Origin: CAYFMP01 sp964344215
GTDB taxonomy: Bacteria; Pseudomonadota; Alphaproteobacteria; Rhodospirillales; Casp-alpha2
Reading direction: 5' to 3'
Length of the DNA stretch: 19,946 nt
NCBI GenBank assembly: GCA_964344215.1
Contig: CAYFMP010000068.1
Coordinates: forward strand, 1-19,946
The notes under the pieces were generated by a model. That model worked only from the letters and a program-made list of their open reading frames with translations, searched no databases and was not told where the DNA came from. The position numbers and the translations under genes are program-made. This document shows positions 7,856 through 15,388 of this stretch, piece after piece (position 1 is the stretch's first letter; the number at the start of each line of letters is the position of its first letter).

Positions 7856-8572
7856 ATGGCCGACAAAGCGAACGAAAAAGCAAAAGAGCCCAAAGACCCC
7901 GACCAAGAGCGATCCCTATGGTGGTCGAAACCCGCCAAAGCGGCATACGTGCTGTTCGGCTTGCCGGCATTGGCGTTGCTCGGCTGGTATTTCTATACGG
8001 TCGCCCACGAATTCAAAGAGCCGGAAGTGACCGCAATGGAAAAGGCCGTGGCCGCGAAGGCCAGGCAATTGGCCAAGGAAGCGGCCGAGTTGGCGAAGAA
8101 GGCGGCCAAGGAGAACTTCAAGCCGGAAGAAGTCGACAACTGTCGCAACGTGGTCGAACAATACGTAACGCCCGAGAGGTGGACCCCGACCGACGACAAG
8201 ATGAACGAGCTTATCGGCCTGCCGAAGCTGGCCACGAAACAAGAGAGAGACGAAAGGTGCATCTATTTCGCCAAGACCGTGGCCGAGATGGAGAAGATGT
8301 CTCACCATAGCCATCACGTTTTCGTTTGCGGCGGGGCGATTTTCAAAATATCCGGCAAGAGGTTTTTCTTTATCCGCCCCGACCATGAAGGCCGCGGCGC
8401 GGTCCACAACCTGGAAGGTCGGCAGCTTACGCTAATTCCGATCGAACCGGGGCAGTCGACGGTCTTCAGGTATTGGCAGATCTTCAACGCCGGAGACGGC
8501 TGTATCGTCGTCGGCATGTCGAGGGCGGCCGGGACGTTTCTTCTTCCCGGCCACCTCATTCCCGACGAATAG
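7856..8572 (+). CDS. Membrane-anchored hypothetical protein with Ala/Lys helix and cysteine-containing domain
   Basis: I do not recognise this 238-residue protein. It has a charged cytoplasmic N-terminus (1-27), one membrane helix at about 28-49 (AAYVLFGLPALALLGWYFY), an Ala/Lys/Glu-rich region (about 58-88) likely to be a helical stalk or coiled coil, and a C-terminal globular part. The C-terminal part has four cysteines (96, 135, 158, 216), which in a periplasmic location could form two disulfides, and a His cluster HHSHHVF at 150-156. Positive residues before the helix predict N-in, C-out. Initiation is not obvious: GAGGG lies about 18 bases before the ATG. It converges on the cytochrome operon, so there is no shared transcript. 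Function is unknown. Confidence 0.8.
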   Translation: MADKANEKAKEPKDPDQERSLWWSKPAKAAYVLFGLPALALLGWYFYTVAHEFKEPEVTAMEKAVAAKARQLAKEAAELAKKAAKENFKPEEVDNCRNVVEQYVTPERWTPTDDKMNELIGLPKLATKQERDERCIYFAKTVAEMEKMSHHSHHVFVCGGAIFKISGKRFFFIRPDHEGRGAVHNLEGRQLTLIPIEPGQSTVFRYWQIFNAGDGCIVVGMSRAAGTFLLPGHLIPDE

Positions 8573-8616
8573 GGAGATCGGGCGTCGATCTGGCTTGAGT
8601 CCGCGTCCGGCCCGTT

Positions 8617-8632
8617 GCGGACACTTGTCCGC
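8617..8632. terminator. Candidate bidirectional hairpin between convergent genes
   Basis: GCGGAC-ACTT-GTCCGC forms a perfect 6-bp stem with a 4-base loop in the 77-bp gap between convergent stop codons. There is no real U-tract on either strand, only TTCTCG on the plus side, so intrinsic termination is uncertain. Confidence 0.4.
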
Positions 8633-8649
8633 TTCTCGACCAGCCCGCT

Positions 8650-9021
8650 TCACTTGCACTTGAATCGCGATTCCAGAGTCGCCATCAGCCCCTTGACGGC
8701 CGGCATGTCACGTTGATCGAAGTTCTCGTGAGCCCAGCGCATGAAGGCCCAACGGATTTCGTCGGCTTGGTTCTGCTCCGGCAGGCAAACGTTGTTTTCC
8801 TTGGCCATGCCGGAACTGAGGTATAGGTGGGTGAAGCCGGAGACGTACTGCTCGCACTCCATTTCGAGCACTTGGCCGCCCCGCGAATCGTTGTCGCCCT
8901 CGACGCAGGGCTCAAGCAGATCGCGGACGCGATAGCCCGAATCCTGGGCCGAAGCGCCGAGCGGCATGGCAATCACCGCCGCCGTCAGCAGGACGGAGAG
9001 GAGATGATGGGTTCTGATCAT
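8650..9021 (-). CDS. Secreted Rap1a/Tai-like small protein
   Basis: A 123-residue exported protein. Residues 1-25 are a Sec signal peptide (hydrophobic core LLSVLLTAAVIAM, cleavage near ASA|QDS). The mature part has four cysteines in the pattern of the Rap1a/Tai domain: EPC, MECEQYVSGF, VCLPEQNQADEIRWAFMRW and a final FKCK. Family members include immunity proteins of type VI peptidoglycan amidases, but many occur as periplasmic proteins with no effector. No effector gene lies beside it here. It starts 24 bp after the twelve-haem cytochrome gene stops, with a strong AAGGAGG eight bases before its ATG, so the two form an operon. Family membership rests on the cysteine and Y..G pattern; a role linked to the cytochrome is inference. 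Confidence 0.8.
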   Translation of the reverse strand: MIRTHHLLSVLLTAAVIAMPLGASAQDSGYRVRDLLEPCVEGDNDSRGGQVLEMECEQYVSGFTHLYLSSGMAKENNVCLPEQNQADEIRWAFMRWAHENFDQRDMPAVKGLMATLESRFKCK

Positions 9022-9045
9022 GCTGTCGTCCTCCTTGCGGTTCGC

Positions 9046-11391
9046 TCAGCGGTCGCGGGACATGGAATGGATCGCCTTGTCCATGACCGCCCGGTGCTGC
9101 TCGTTGTTGACGAAGGCCGGCGTGTTGACCTTCGACCACAGGTCTTCGTTGAGCATGTTCTGGTGGCAGCCCATGCACAACCCGGTGCGCTCCATCTTCT
9201 CGCGCATGGCGCCCGGCAGCGGGCTGGTGAGATCCCAGTGCGACCCCACCGTCACCAGTTGCTTGCCGTCGCGGGTGACGATCTGCGACAGGTCATGGTC
9301 GAGACCTGGTATGGCCGCCGATTGGACCTTGTATTCCTTCGGAATGGTCCGGCCCTGGTTGGTCTCGAGGTCGACCACGAAGCCTTTTTCGTAGCCTTTC
9401 AGGAAGCGGCCGTCCTCGATGCCGTAACCGAGCGTCTTCGGGTTGTTGTGGCAGCTCTCACAGGACCTCGCTTTGCGGCCGGCCGTATGCGGCTGCACGG
9501 CGGCATGGTCGAGACCCTTGCCCTCGGACGTATCCCAGATCTTGTTGTCGACCACGGTGTTGCCGTCCTTGTCGATCACCGTGGTGACGACCTGACAGCC
9601 GGGCATCAGCGGACTGACTCGGCCCTCGCCGTTAATGCCGAGGATCGGCGTCTCCCATCGCAGGTACGAGCGCGTCTCGGAGACCTTGCCCGAAGATTTG
9701 AGGCCGTTGGTGCCGAGCGGATAATCCGCCGACAGGCCGTTGGCCTCGCGGGCGTTGGCGGTCTTGATCCAATCGATGTCGGTCTTGCCCTTGGAGTAGT
9801 CGACAGTGATATGGCAGCCGTAACACTGCGGCGCCCAGTCGGCGTGGCAGGCGTAGCATTCCATGCTTTCCATATGCTTGCCGACGGCCGACATGGCGAC
9901 CATGGCGTTGGGCGATTTCCAGGCGTTGTCGCTCTTCAACTGCTTGAGGATCGGCACCTCGAAATCGAGTCCGGAAGCGGAATGCAGGATCACCCGCTTG
10001 CCTTTCTTGACGACGTTGCCGAAAGGATTGCCGCGGGCCGTCAGCAGGTAGCCGTCCTCGGGCTCGTACTGGGTGGCGAACGCCATGAAGTCGGGCAGCT
10101 CGTCGGTCAGGCCGCGCGGCGTGTCGCCGATTTCGGTGGCGTGTTCTTCGCCGTGGCCGAGCGGCAGCTCCCACGGCGCCTTGTTGACGGTGCCGTGGCA
10201 ATCCTCGCACTCGATCTCGACCTGGGCCAGCGTCGTGCCCGGCAGGTTTCCATCGCCGTGCATGTCGATCGAGGTGTGGCAGTCCTGGCACAGAAGTCCG
10301 CCCTGTGGATTGCCGGCCCGGCTCTGGACCTGGTGGTGCAGGTCGTCCTTGATGAAGAGATATTTCTTGGTATGCAGCTTGGGCTGCTTCTTGCCGGAGG
10401 CGTCATAGGGCGAGCCGTAGGGGAACTCCATGATGCCCTGATAGCTGACGCCGATGCGCTTGCCCCGGTTGTGACACGAGTTGCAGCTTTCCGACGGGAT
10501 GCCGGAATAGGTCAGGCCGTTGTGGGTGACCTTCGATTTTCGGGTCGCCTGCATGCGGTGCACGAGCAGGCGGCCGGGCTGTTCCTTGTTTATGGTCGGA
10601 TCGCCACCCTCGTACCTGCCTTCGTTGGAATAGGGCACGTGGCACGACGAACAGCCGGTGCCGCGGAAATCTCCCCGTTTCTCGCGTCCCGAAACGCCGA
10701 CGTGGCAGCGCTGACACTGCTGGCGCGAATAGGTGATGCCTGCCAGGTTCGGGTGGTCGGGAATCTGGTCGACGTCGACGTCCGGCACCTGCGTCATCTC
10801 GGTCGGCATCTGATCGGGATGTGCCCTGGCGAAGTTGACCATGTATTTCTTATAGGCGTCGGTACCGATGGACGGTTCGATTCCGTCCTCGTCCTTCTGG
10901 GTGTAGTTGCCCCATACGACCTTGCGGTCTTTCTGCACCCCCCAGGACCATAGGTTGCCTTGAAGCTTGCCGGCCTCGGTGTTCATCAGCGATTTCTTCA
11001 GGCGCGCCGCGTAGCCCTGGTGGCACTGACCGCAGGCCCGATCGCCGAGGAAGATGCTGCCGGGATCGGGATAGAACATGTGCGGCCCATCGGCTTCCGT
11101 CAGCGCCTTCGGCGCACCGCTGTGGGCCGCCTCCTTGGTGGTCGCCGCCGGAGTGCCGCCGTGGCAAACGACGCAGCCGCCGGGATCCTTGTATTCCTCG
11201 CCCCGCGAGATGATGTCTTCCATCATCGGGCCGTCCGTGAACTGTTCGATACCCTCGTGACACGACATGCAGCCCATCTTGGCGGCGCGCTCCTTCGACA
11301 CGATATCGAACTCGGCGGCCTCCGCACTGCTTGAAATCGAAGCCGTCACGACCGCAACCGCGGTTACGATACTCCATGCAATCACTTTCAT
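9046..11391 (-). CDS. Secreted twelve-haem c-type cytochrome
   Basis: A 781-residue periplasmic or surface electron-transfer protein. Residues 1-26 are a Sec signal peptide (cleavage near AEA|AEF); no other membrane segment is present. Twelve CXXCH haem sites begin at residues 41, 73, 120, 226, 247, 303, 368, 395, 512, 523, 644 and 739. No CX3CH, CX4CH or CXXCK site was seen. The haems fall in an N-terminal trio, a central group of five, a close pair and two widely spaced ones. Stretches such as GQCHQGYAARLKKSLMNT resemble large multihaem cytochromes of metal- and sulfur-cycling bacteria, but I cannot name a family or substrate. GGGGAGG lies about seven bases before the ATG. It is followed by a Rap1a/Tai-like gene. 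No quinol oxidase, porin or haem-maturation gene is visible, so partners must be elsewhere. Confidence 0.93.
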   Translation of the reverse strand: MKVIAWSIVTAVAVVTASISSSAEAAEFDIVSKERAAKMGCMSCHEGIEQFTDGPMMEDIISRGEEYKDPGGCVVCHGGTPAATTKEAAHSGAPKALTEADGPHMFYPDPGSIFLGDRACGQCHQGYAARLKKSLMNTEAGKLQGNLWSWGVQKDRKVVWGNYTQKDEDGIEPSIGTDAYKKYMVNFARAHPDQMPTEMTQVPDVDVDQIPDHPNLAGITYSRQQCQRCHVGVSGREKRGDFRGTGCSSCHVPYSNEGRYEGGDPTINKEQPGRLLVHRMQATRKSKVTHNGLTYSGIPSESCNSCHNRGKRIGVSYQGIMEFPYGSPYDASGKKQPKLHTKKYLFIKDDLHHQVQSRAGNPQGGLLCQDCHTSIDMHGDGNLPGTTLAQVEIECEDCHGTVNKAPWELPLGHGEEHATEIGDTPRGLTDELPDFMAFATQYEPEDGYLLTARGNPFGNVVKKGKRVILHSASGLDFEVPILKQLKSDNAWKSPNAMVAMSAVGKHMESMECYACHADWAPQCYGCHITVDYSKGKTDIDWIKTANAREANGLSADYPLGTNGLKSSGKVSETRSYLRWETPILGINGEGRVSPLMPGCQVVTTVIDKDGNTVVDNKIWDTSEGKGLDHAAVQPHTAGRKARSCESCHNNPKTLGYGIEDGRFLKGYEKGFVVDLETNQGRTIPKEYKVQSAAIPGLDHDLSQIVTRDGKQLVTVGSHWDLTSPLPGAMREKMERTGLCMGCHQNMLNEDLWSKVNTPAFVNNEQHRAVMDKAIHSMSRDR

Positions 11392-11489
11392 GGCATCAGC
11401 CTCCCCGTTCGGTGTCTTCCAGGTTTTTCACGGATACCCAGGTACCTTGATGCTAAATGCAAAGCTTGAGGCTTGTTAAGACGAATTGA

Positions 11490-11507
11490 GTTGATCGATA
11501 TATCAAC
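11490..11507. promoter_or_regulatory. Inverted repeat between cytochrome and PAS_5 genes
   Basis: GTTGAT-CGATAT-ATCAAC has perfect 6-bp arms with a 6-base centre. It looks like a FNR box, but the spacer is six rather than four, so it is not a standard FNR site. It lies about 100 bp upstream of the cytochrome start. A possible weak -35 (TTAACA, minus strand, 11479-11474) lies between the repeat and the gene. The regulator is unknown. Confidence 0.4.
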
Positions 11508-11644
11508 CACCGATTTGAATGCCATTTGGACACGACCCGGAGGCGGGGTTCCTTGCAATCGCTTCCGGCCCGAAGGCGAACCCCCGACCGTTTGCGTCGG
11601 TTAGAACTAGACGTCATTGCTTTTCTCGCAATCCTGAATGGCTC

Positions 11645-11650
11645 TATAAT
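11645..11650 (+). promoter_or_regulatory. Consensus -10 element upstream of the PAS_5 gene
   Basis: TATAAT at 11645-11650 is a perfect -10 hexamer; the -35 region (TTTTCT at 18 bp) is poor. Transcription would start near 11657. This supports the GTG start at 11681, since an ATG at 11519 would lie upstream of the promoter. Confidence 0.5.
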
Positions 11651-11680
11651 TTGGCGAGCCGTCTACTGAGGGACGAGAAG

Positions 11681-12199
11681 GTGAAGACGAAATTTCCCGA
11701 AACCCTTCACCCGAAATTGCGACTGGTTTTCGACTATTGGTCCGGTCTGAAGGCAAAGCTCGGGCGACTTCCCGCTCTCGATGAGATCGATCTCATGGAC
11801 CTTTGGAGAGTGGCGCCCAACCTGTTCATCTTGGATCTCGAGCGATCTACGGATAGCCGGGACCGTTTCTTGTGGCGGTATTGGGGAACTACCCTGGTCA
11901 ATTTCACCGGCGTCGAGTTGACGGGAAAACGTCTCGATCAAACTCATGCCGAGGAGGCGGTCGTCGAAGCGGTTGCCGCTTATCGGTGGGTTCTTGAGAG
12001 CGGCAAGCCGCATTACTGGCAACGCGGTGTTCGCATAAACGAAACCGGCAAGGATTTCTTGAGATTTGAGCGAATCGCATTGCCGCTATTGGATAGAGAC
12101 CGAAAGCCAGGGCATATACTCGGCGTGGCGGTTCCCATCGATCCCAAGGCGCCCGAGGAACTTATCCGCACCGGAAGGCTCGAGATCAATCTAGGGTGA
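11681..12199 (+). CDS. PAS_5-family single-domain protein
   Basis: A 172-residue cytoplasmic protein consisting of one PAS_5-type domain, a family common in multiple copies in alphaproteobacteria. Typical elements are LVFDYWSGLKAKLGRLPALDEIDL near the N-terminus, the LWRVAPNLFILDLE strand, FLWRYWGTTLV, GVELTGKRLD and a terminal RIALPLLDRDRKPGHILGV strand pair. There is no output domain. I chose the GTG at 11681 because it has GAGGG eight bases upstream, follows a -10 element, and the region between an in-frame ATG at 11519 and this point does not look like protein. The gene is monocistronic and divergent from the cytochrome operon. Ligand and partner are unknown. Confidence 0.82.
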   Translation: MKTKFPETLHPKLRLVFDYWSGLKAKLGRLPALDEIDLMDLWRVAPNLFILDLERSTDSRDRFLWRYWGTTLVNFTGVELTGKRLDQTHAEEAVVEAVAAYRWVLESGKPHYWQRGVRINETGKDFLRFERIALPLLDRDRKPGHILGVAVPIDPKAPEELIRTGRLEINLG

Positions 12200-12347
12200 C
12201 TGCGCGGTTACTGTGGAAGGCGAGCAAATGAACTGTGGTCGAAACATCCACCAAACCGCCCGGAAGCCAATCGACCAGCACGGCCTCGAGGAAGCGTCGG
12301 CCCATGCCGTCGGCCCCCAATGACGGCGCCGGCGCACCCAATTCGCG
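12186..12347 (-). pseudogene. Possible 5'-truncated gene remnant
   Basis: Read on the minus strand, this stretch encodes a plausible protein tail (FLEAVLVDWLPGGLVDVSTT, then HLLAF) and ends in a TGA at 12186. Upstream it runs into the antisense of the MetF-like gene, where the translation becomes low-complexity and non-protein-like. The only internal ATG (12305) would give 39 residues. It overlaps the 3' end of the PAS_5 gene by 14 bases. I read it as a possible leftover of a gene whose front was lost; chance is the alternative. I do not recognise the family. Confidence 0.25.
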
Positions 12348-12387
12348 GGATCGGCGGTGCCGGCGGGCCGCGGCGACGGACCAAGCA

Positions 12388-13308
12388 ATGAGCGCCACCA
12401 GCGGACTGAAGGCGGCCTTGGAGGCCGGGCATTTCGTGCTGACCGCCGAGACATCGCCGCCCGACGCCGCCACCGCCGAAGCCGTGCTGGCCCGGTGCGG
12501 CTGCCTGAAAGGCGCCGTCGATGCCGTCAACGTCACCGACGCGGCCGGCGCCCGGGTTCATATGTCGGCGCTGGCCTGCGCCGCCGTGCTGGCCGCCGAC
12601 GGCATCGAGCCGGTGCTGCAGTTCACCACCCGCGACCGCAACCGGCTGGCCTTGCAGGGCGACCTGATCGGGGCGGCGGCGCTCGGCATCCCCAACATCC
12701 TGTGCCTGCACGGCGACGACGTGACGGCCGGCGACCAGCCCGAAGCGGCGGCCGTGCACGACATCGACAGCCGCGGCCTGATGGCGATGGCCCGACAGCT
12801 GCGCGACGACGCCACGTTGCCGTCGGGCCGCGCCGTCGAGCCGGCGCCCGAGCTGTTCATCGGCGCCGCCGACACGCCCAGCGACCCCGGGCCCGAATTC
12901 GAGAGCGCCGTGCTCGAGGCCAAGATCGCGGCCGGCGCCGATTTCTTCCAGACCCAGTTTGCCTTCGACATCGAGGCGCTGAAGCGCTACATGGCCAGGC
13001 TGGTTGACGCCGGCATCCCGGAGCGCGCCTATTTCATCGTCGGTCTCGGGCCGCTGGCCTCGGCCCGGAGCGCGAAGTGGATGAACGACAACCTGTTCGG
13101 CGTCCGTGTGCCTGACGCCGTCATCGAGCGCTTGGAGGGGGCGGCCGACCAGCAAGCCGAGGGCGTCGCCGTCTGCACGGAATTGCTCGAGCGGTTGCAG
13201 GAGATCGAAGGCGTTCACGGGGCGCACCTGATGGGGCCGCGCCAGGAGAGCGTCATCGCCGAGATCGCCGCCGGCTCGGGGCTTCGCGACCGTCGCCGGC
13301 CGAATTGA
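12388..13308 (+). CDS. MetF-like methylenetetrahydrofolate reductase
   Basis: A 306-residue FAD-dependent TIM-barrel enzyme of the MTHFR family, expected to interconvert 5,10-methylene- and 5-methyl-tetrahydrofolate in the cytosol. Key positions can be matched to E. coli MetF: Glu21 in TAETSPP for Glu28, Asp109/Asp110 in LHGDD for Asp120, and Gln190 in FFQTQFAFD for Gln183. VNVTDAAGARVHMS and FTTRDRNRLALQGDLIGAAA are typical of the family. Overall it is a divergent, short member without the C-terminal regulatory domain, and may serve a specialised one-carbon pathway rather than methionine synthesis; no methionine gene is adjacent. The frame is open back to 12235, but the extra 51 residues are Ser/Arg/Pro-rich and match nothing, so I use the ATG at 12388. 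Its ribosome site is weak. Confidence 0.85.
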   Translation: MSATSGLKAALEAGHFVLTAETSPPDAATAEAVLARCGCLKGAVDAVNVTDAAGARVHMSALACAAVLAADGIEPVLQFTTRDRNRLALQGDLIGAAALGIPNILCLHGDDVTAGDQPEAAAVHDIDSRGLMAMARQLRDDATLPSGRAVEPAPELFIGAADTPSDPGPEFESAVLEAKIAAGADFFQTQFAFDIEALKRYMARLVDAGIPERAYFIVGLGPLASARSAKWMNDNLFGVRVPDAVIERLEGAADQQAEGVAVCTELLERLQEIEGVHGAHLMGPRQESVIAEIAAGSGLRDRRRPN

Positions 13309-13509
13309 AACGACGGCTCCGATAAGATTCCTGTTGCACAACCGTTTGGAATGCGCGTAAGTGAGCGTCGGTTACACATATTCCTGGCGTATCCTTCTAG
13401 CCGCCCATTGCGCTTAGCCGCGTTACCCCGAGACATTGTGAGACCAAGACACCCGTGAAGCGGCGTCATGTCGCTTCCGAAAGACAACAGCCAGAGGACT
13501 AAACGGACT

Positions 13510-13719
13510 ATGACGATCGGTACAGTAAAGTGGTTCAACCCGACCAAGGGGTACGGGTTCATCGAGCCGGAGGACGGCTCCAAGGATGCCTTCGTCCACA
13601 TCTCCGCCGTTCAGCGGGCCGGGTTGCCGGGCCTGCGCGAGGGGCAGAAGGTGGAATACGAACTCGTCCAGGGCGACAACGGAAAATCTTCCGCCGAAAA
13701 CATCGTCGCCGTCGACTAA
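13510..13719 (+). CDS. CspA-family cold shock protein
   Basis: A 69-residue single cold-shock domain that binds single-stranded nucleic acid and acts as an RNA chaperone. RNP1 is KGYGFIEP (about 14-21) and RNP2 is DAFVHIS (about 28-34), both intact. The start at 13510 gives the family N-terminus MTIGTVKWFNP; an in-frame ATG at 13468 would add 14 unrelated residues. The 200 bp before it contains no gene and is long enough for the extended 5' leader that regulates many csp mRNAs; I did not find a clear promoter or a conserved cold box. It is monocistronic and convergent with the TerC gene. Confidence 0.95.
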   Translation: MTIGTVKWFNPTKGYGFIEPEDGSKDAFVHISAVQRAGLPGLREGQKVEYELVQGDNGKSSAENIVAVD

Positions 13720-13743
13720 TCCCGACAACGAAGGTGGCCGTCA

Positions 13744-13770
13744 GCCCGGCCGGCACCCGCCGGACCGGGC
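13744..13770. terminator. Strong GC hairpin between convergent csp and TerC genes
   Basis: GCCCGG at 13744-13749 pairs with CCGGGC at 13765-13770, and an inner CCGG pairs with CCGG, leaving one bulged A. The stem is very stable. It lies between two convergent stops (13719 and 13808) and may serve both strands. There is no U-tract, so intrinsic termination is not certain. Confidence 0.5.
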
Positions 13771-13807
13771 CAGCGACGTCGAGCACCTTCCTGAGCGGAC
13801 GGCGTTC

Positions 13808-14533
13808 TCAAGCGTCGGCCTGGCGCACCTTGGCCCGTTTTGCGGCGGCCAGGTTGAGGGCTTCGACGACGATCGAAAACGCGATGGCGAAGTAGAGGTA
13901 GCCGCGCGGGATGTGGAAATGCAGCCCGTCGGCAACCAGCGCCATACCGACCAGGAGCAGGAACGATAGCGCCAGCATCTTGGTGGTCGGGTGTTTCTGG
14001 ATGAAGTCGCTGAGCGGTCCGGAGGCGACCATCATCACGATGACGGCGATGACGACGGCGGTGATCATCACCGGCAGCACCTGTGTCATGCCGATCGCGG
14101 TGATCACCGAATCCAGCGAAAAGATGATATCGAGCACGATGATCTGGAAGATGGCGGCGCCGAAGGCCAGCGCCTTCGGCCCGCCGCCGGCGTCGTTCTC
14201 GGCGCCTTCGACGGTCTCGTGGATTTCCCAGGTGCCTTTGTAGATCAGGAACAGGCCGCCGCCGAACAGGATGACGTCGCGCCACGACAGCTCGAACCCC
14301 CACAGATCGGCGATCGGTTCGGTCAGGCCGACGATCCACACCAGGCTCGCCAGCAGCAGGATTCTAAAGCCCATGGCGGCGCCGAGACCGACGAACCGGG
14401 CCCGCGCCTGGCGTTCCTTGGGCAGCCTGACGACGATGATCGAGATGAAGATGACGTTGTCGATACCGAGGACGATTTCGAGGGCCGTCAGCGTCAGCAG
14501 GCTGGCCCAGATTTGCGGATCGGTGAAATCCAT
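13808..14533 (-). CDS. TerC-family integral membrane protein
   Basis: A 241-residue polytopic inner-membrane protein with about seven hydrophobic helices. It has the two family signatures with membrane-embedded acids: TALEIVLGIDNVIF (about 16-29) and FQIIVLDIIFSLDSV (about 130-145). Members of this family export Mn2+ or take part in metal efflux and protein metalation; tellurite resistance is the historic label. The length is that of the short YgdQ-like form without a C-terminal CBS/CorC domain. AGAGGAG lies eight bases before the ATG. No ter or Mn riboswitch (yybP-ykoY) element was recognised upstream. Substrate is inferred from family only. Confidence 0.93.
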   Translation of the reverse strand: MDFTDPQIWASLLTLTALEIVLGIDNVIFISIIVVRLPKERQARARFVGLGAAMGFRILLLASLVWIVGLTEPIADLWGFELSWRDVILFGGGLFLIYKGTWEIHETVEGAENDAGGGPKALAFGAAIFQIIVLDIIFSLDSVITAIGMTQVLPVMITAVVIAVIVMMVASGPLSDFIQKHPTTKMLALSFLLLVGMALVADGLHFHIPRGYLYFAIAFSIVVEALNLAAAKRAKVRQADA

Positions 14534-14601
14534 GGCGTCGGCTCCTCTCTGTGTTTCCCGCCTGCACGACTATATCATGTGTAAGGACAATCCAAGCGGG
14601 C

Positions 14602-14622
14602 GACGCCGGAAACCGGCGCGTC
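14602..14622. other. Hairpin in the divergent TerC / Sel1 intergenic region
   Basis: GACGCCGG-AAA-CCGGCG plus C plus GTC forms a 6-bp perfect stem extended to nine pairs across one bulge. It could be a regulatory structure or chance in GC-rich sequence. No promoter could be placed with confidence in this 179-bp region. Confidence 0.25.
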
Positions 14623-14712
14623 AGAGCTCGGCAAAGCGTTCGCGGCGCGGTTGTCAGCTTCGCGTAAGGCGGCTGTGCTACCCAGCCCGTTTGGGAAAGG
14701 CGTGGAAGACCG

Positions 14713-15333
14713 ATGATTGGGCGATTGTTCGGATGGAGCGGCGCGGTCGCGGTGGTGCTTGCTCTGAGCCTCCCGGTCCACAGCCTTGCCTCGCTGAGAG
14801 GCTTCTATAGCGTCGGCGAGAAATACCGCGAGTGGTTCCAGACCACGGTGTGGCTGCCCGACACCCGGCGCGAAGAGGCGAAACTGGGCCGTATCTCGGT
14901 GCTGCCCGGCCTCAACCTGCCGGTTTCCGAGAAATACCCCTATCCGGACAAGGAGTTCGTGATGACCGAGGCGGTCTGGAAGGACGCCGTCGGCCAAATC
15001 AAGGCCGGCGACGCCGACTGGTTCGACGCCGAGGTGGTCCGCCAGCGCGCCGTCATCGAGGGCTACCCGCCGGCCATGGACATGCTGGCCTGGATGTACG
15101 AACACGGCCGCGCCGTCGAGCGCAACCCGTCGAAAGCGGTGCAGTGGTACCAGCGCGCCGAGTGGGCCGGCGTCAACATACCTTCTGGCAACAAGTACAA
15201 CATCTTCACCCGTCAGTTGAACCCCGAGGAACAGCGCGTCGTCAGGCGCAACATCGCCGACGACAGGAAGGACGGAGAGGCCGATCGTGGCTTCTTCGCC
15301 GGCCTCAACCTGCAGGTCTTCGCCAGGAAATAA
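14713..15333 (+). CDS. Secreted Sel1-like repeat protein
   Basis: A 206-residue exported protein. Residues 1-27 form a signal peptide (AVAVVLALSLPV core, cleavage near SLA|SLRG). The middle has one clear Sel1-like repeat, GYPPAMDMLAWMYEHG followed by NPSKAVQWYQRAEWAG (about 117-155), a helical-hairpin motif used for protein contacts in the periplasm. A single repeat is few for the family, and the flanks (30-110 and 160-206) are unmatched. Initiation signals are weak (GGAAG four bases upstream). It is monocistronic, divergent from TerC. Partner and role are unknown. Confidence 0.85.
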   Translation: MIGRLFGWSGAVAVVLALSLPVHSLASLRGFYSVGEKYREWFQTTVWLPDTRREEAKLGRISVLPGLNLPVSEKYPYPDKEFVMTEAVWKDAVGQIKAGDADWFDAEVVRQRAVIEGYPPAMDMLAWMYEHGRAVERNPSKAVQWYQRAEWAGVNIPSGNKYNIFTRQLNPEEQRVVRRNIADDRKDGEADRGFFAGLNLQVFARK

Positions 15334-15388
15334 GTTCCCCGGCGGTGCCGGTTGGAGCCGGCGACCTTCCCCCTTCGCGTTCGCATAG

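Noticed and set aside
8650..9021. A toxin-immunity module around the Rap1a/Tai-like gene
   Set aside because: No amidase effector or type VI gene is nearby; the operon partner is a cytochrome.
8827..10953. 708-codon open frame on the plus strand
   Set aside because: It is antisense to the twelve-haem cytochrome, whose haem motifs prove the other strand. High GC keeps antisense frames open.
11490..11507. A true FNR box before the cytochrome
   Set aside because: The half-sites fit but the spacer is six bases rather than four, so I list it only as an inverted repeat.
12208..13341. 377-codon open frame on the minus strand
   Set aside because: It is antisense to the MetF-like gene, whose active-site residues identify the real strand.
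13309..13509. A promoter TTGCAC-17-GTAAGT before the cold shock gene
   Set aside because: The -10 is too poor to list as a feature; the region remains a possible long leader.
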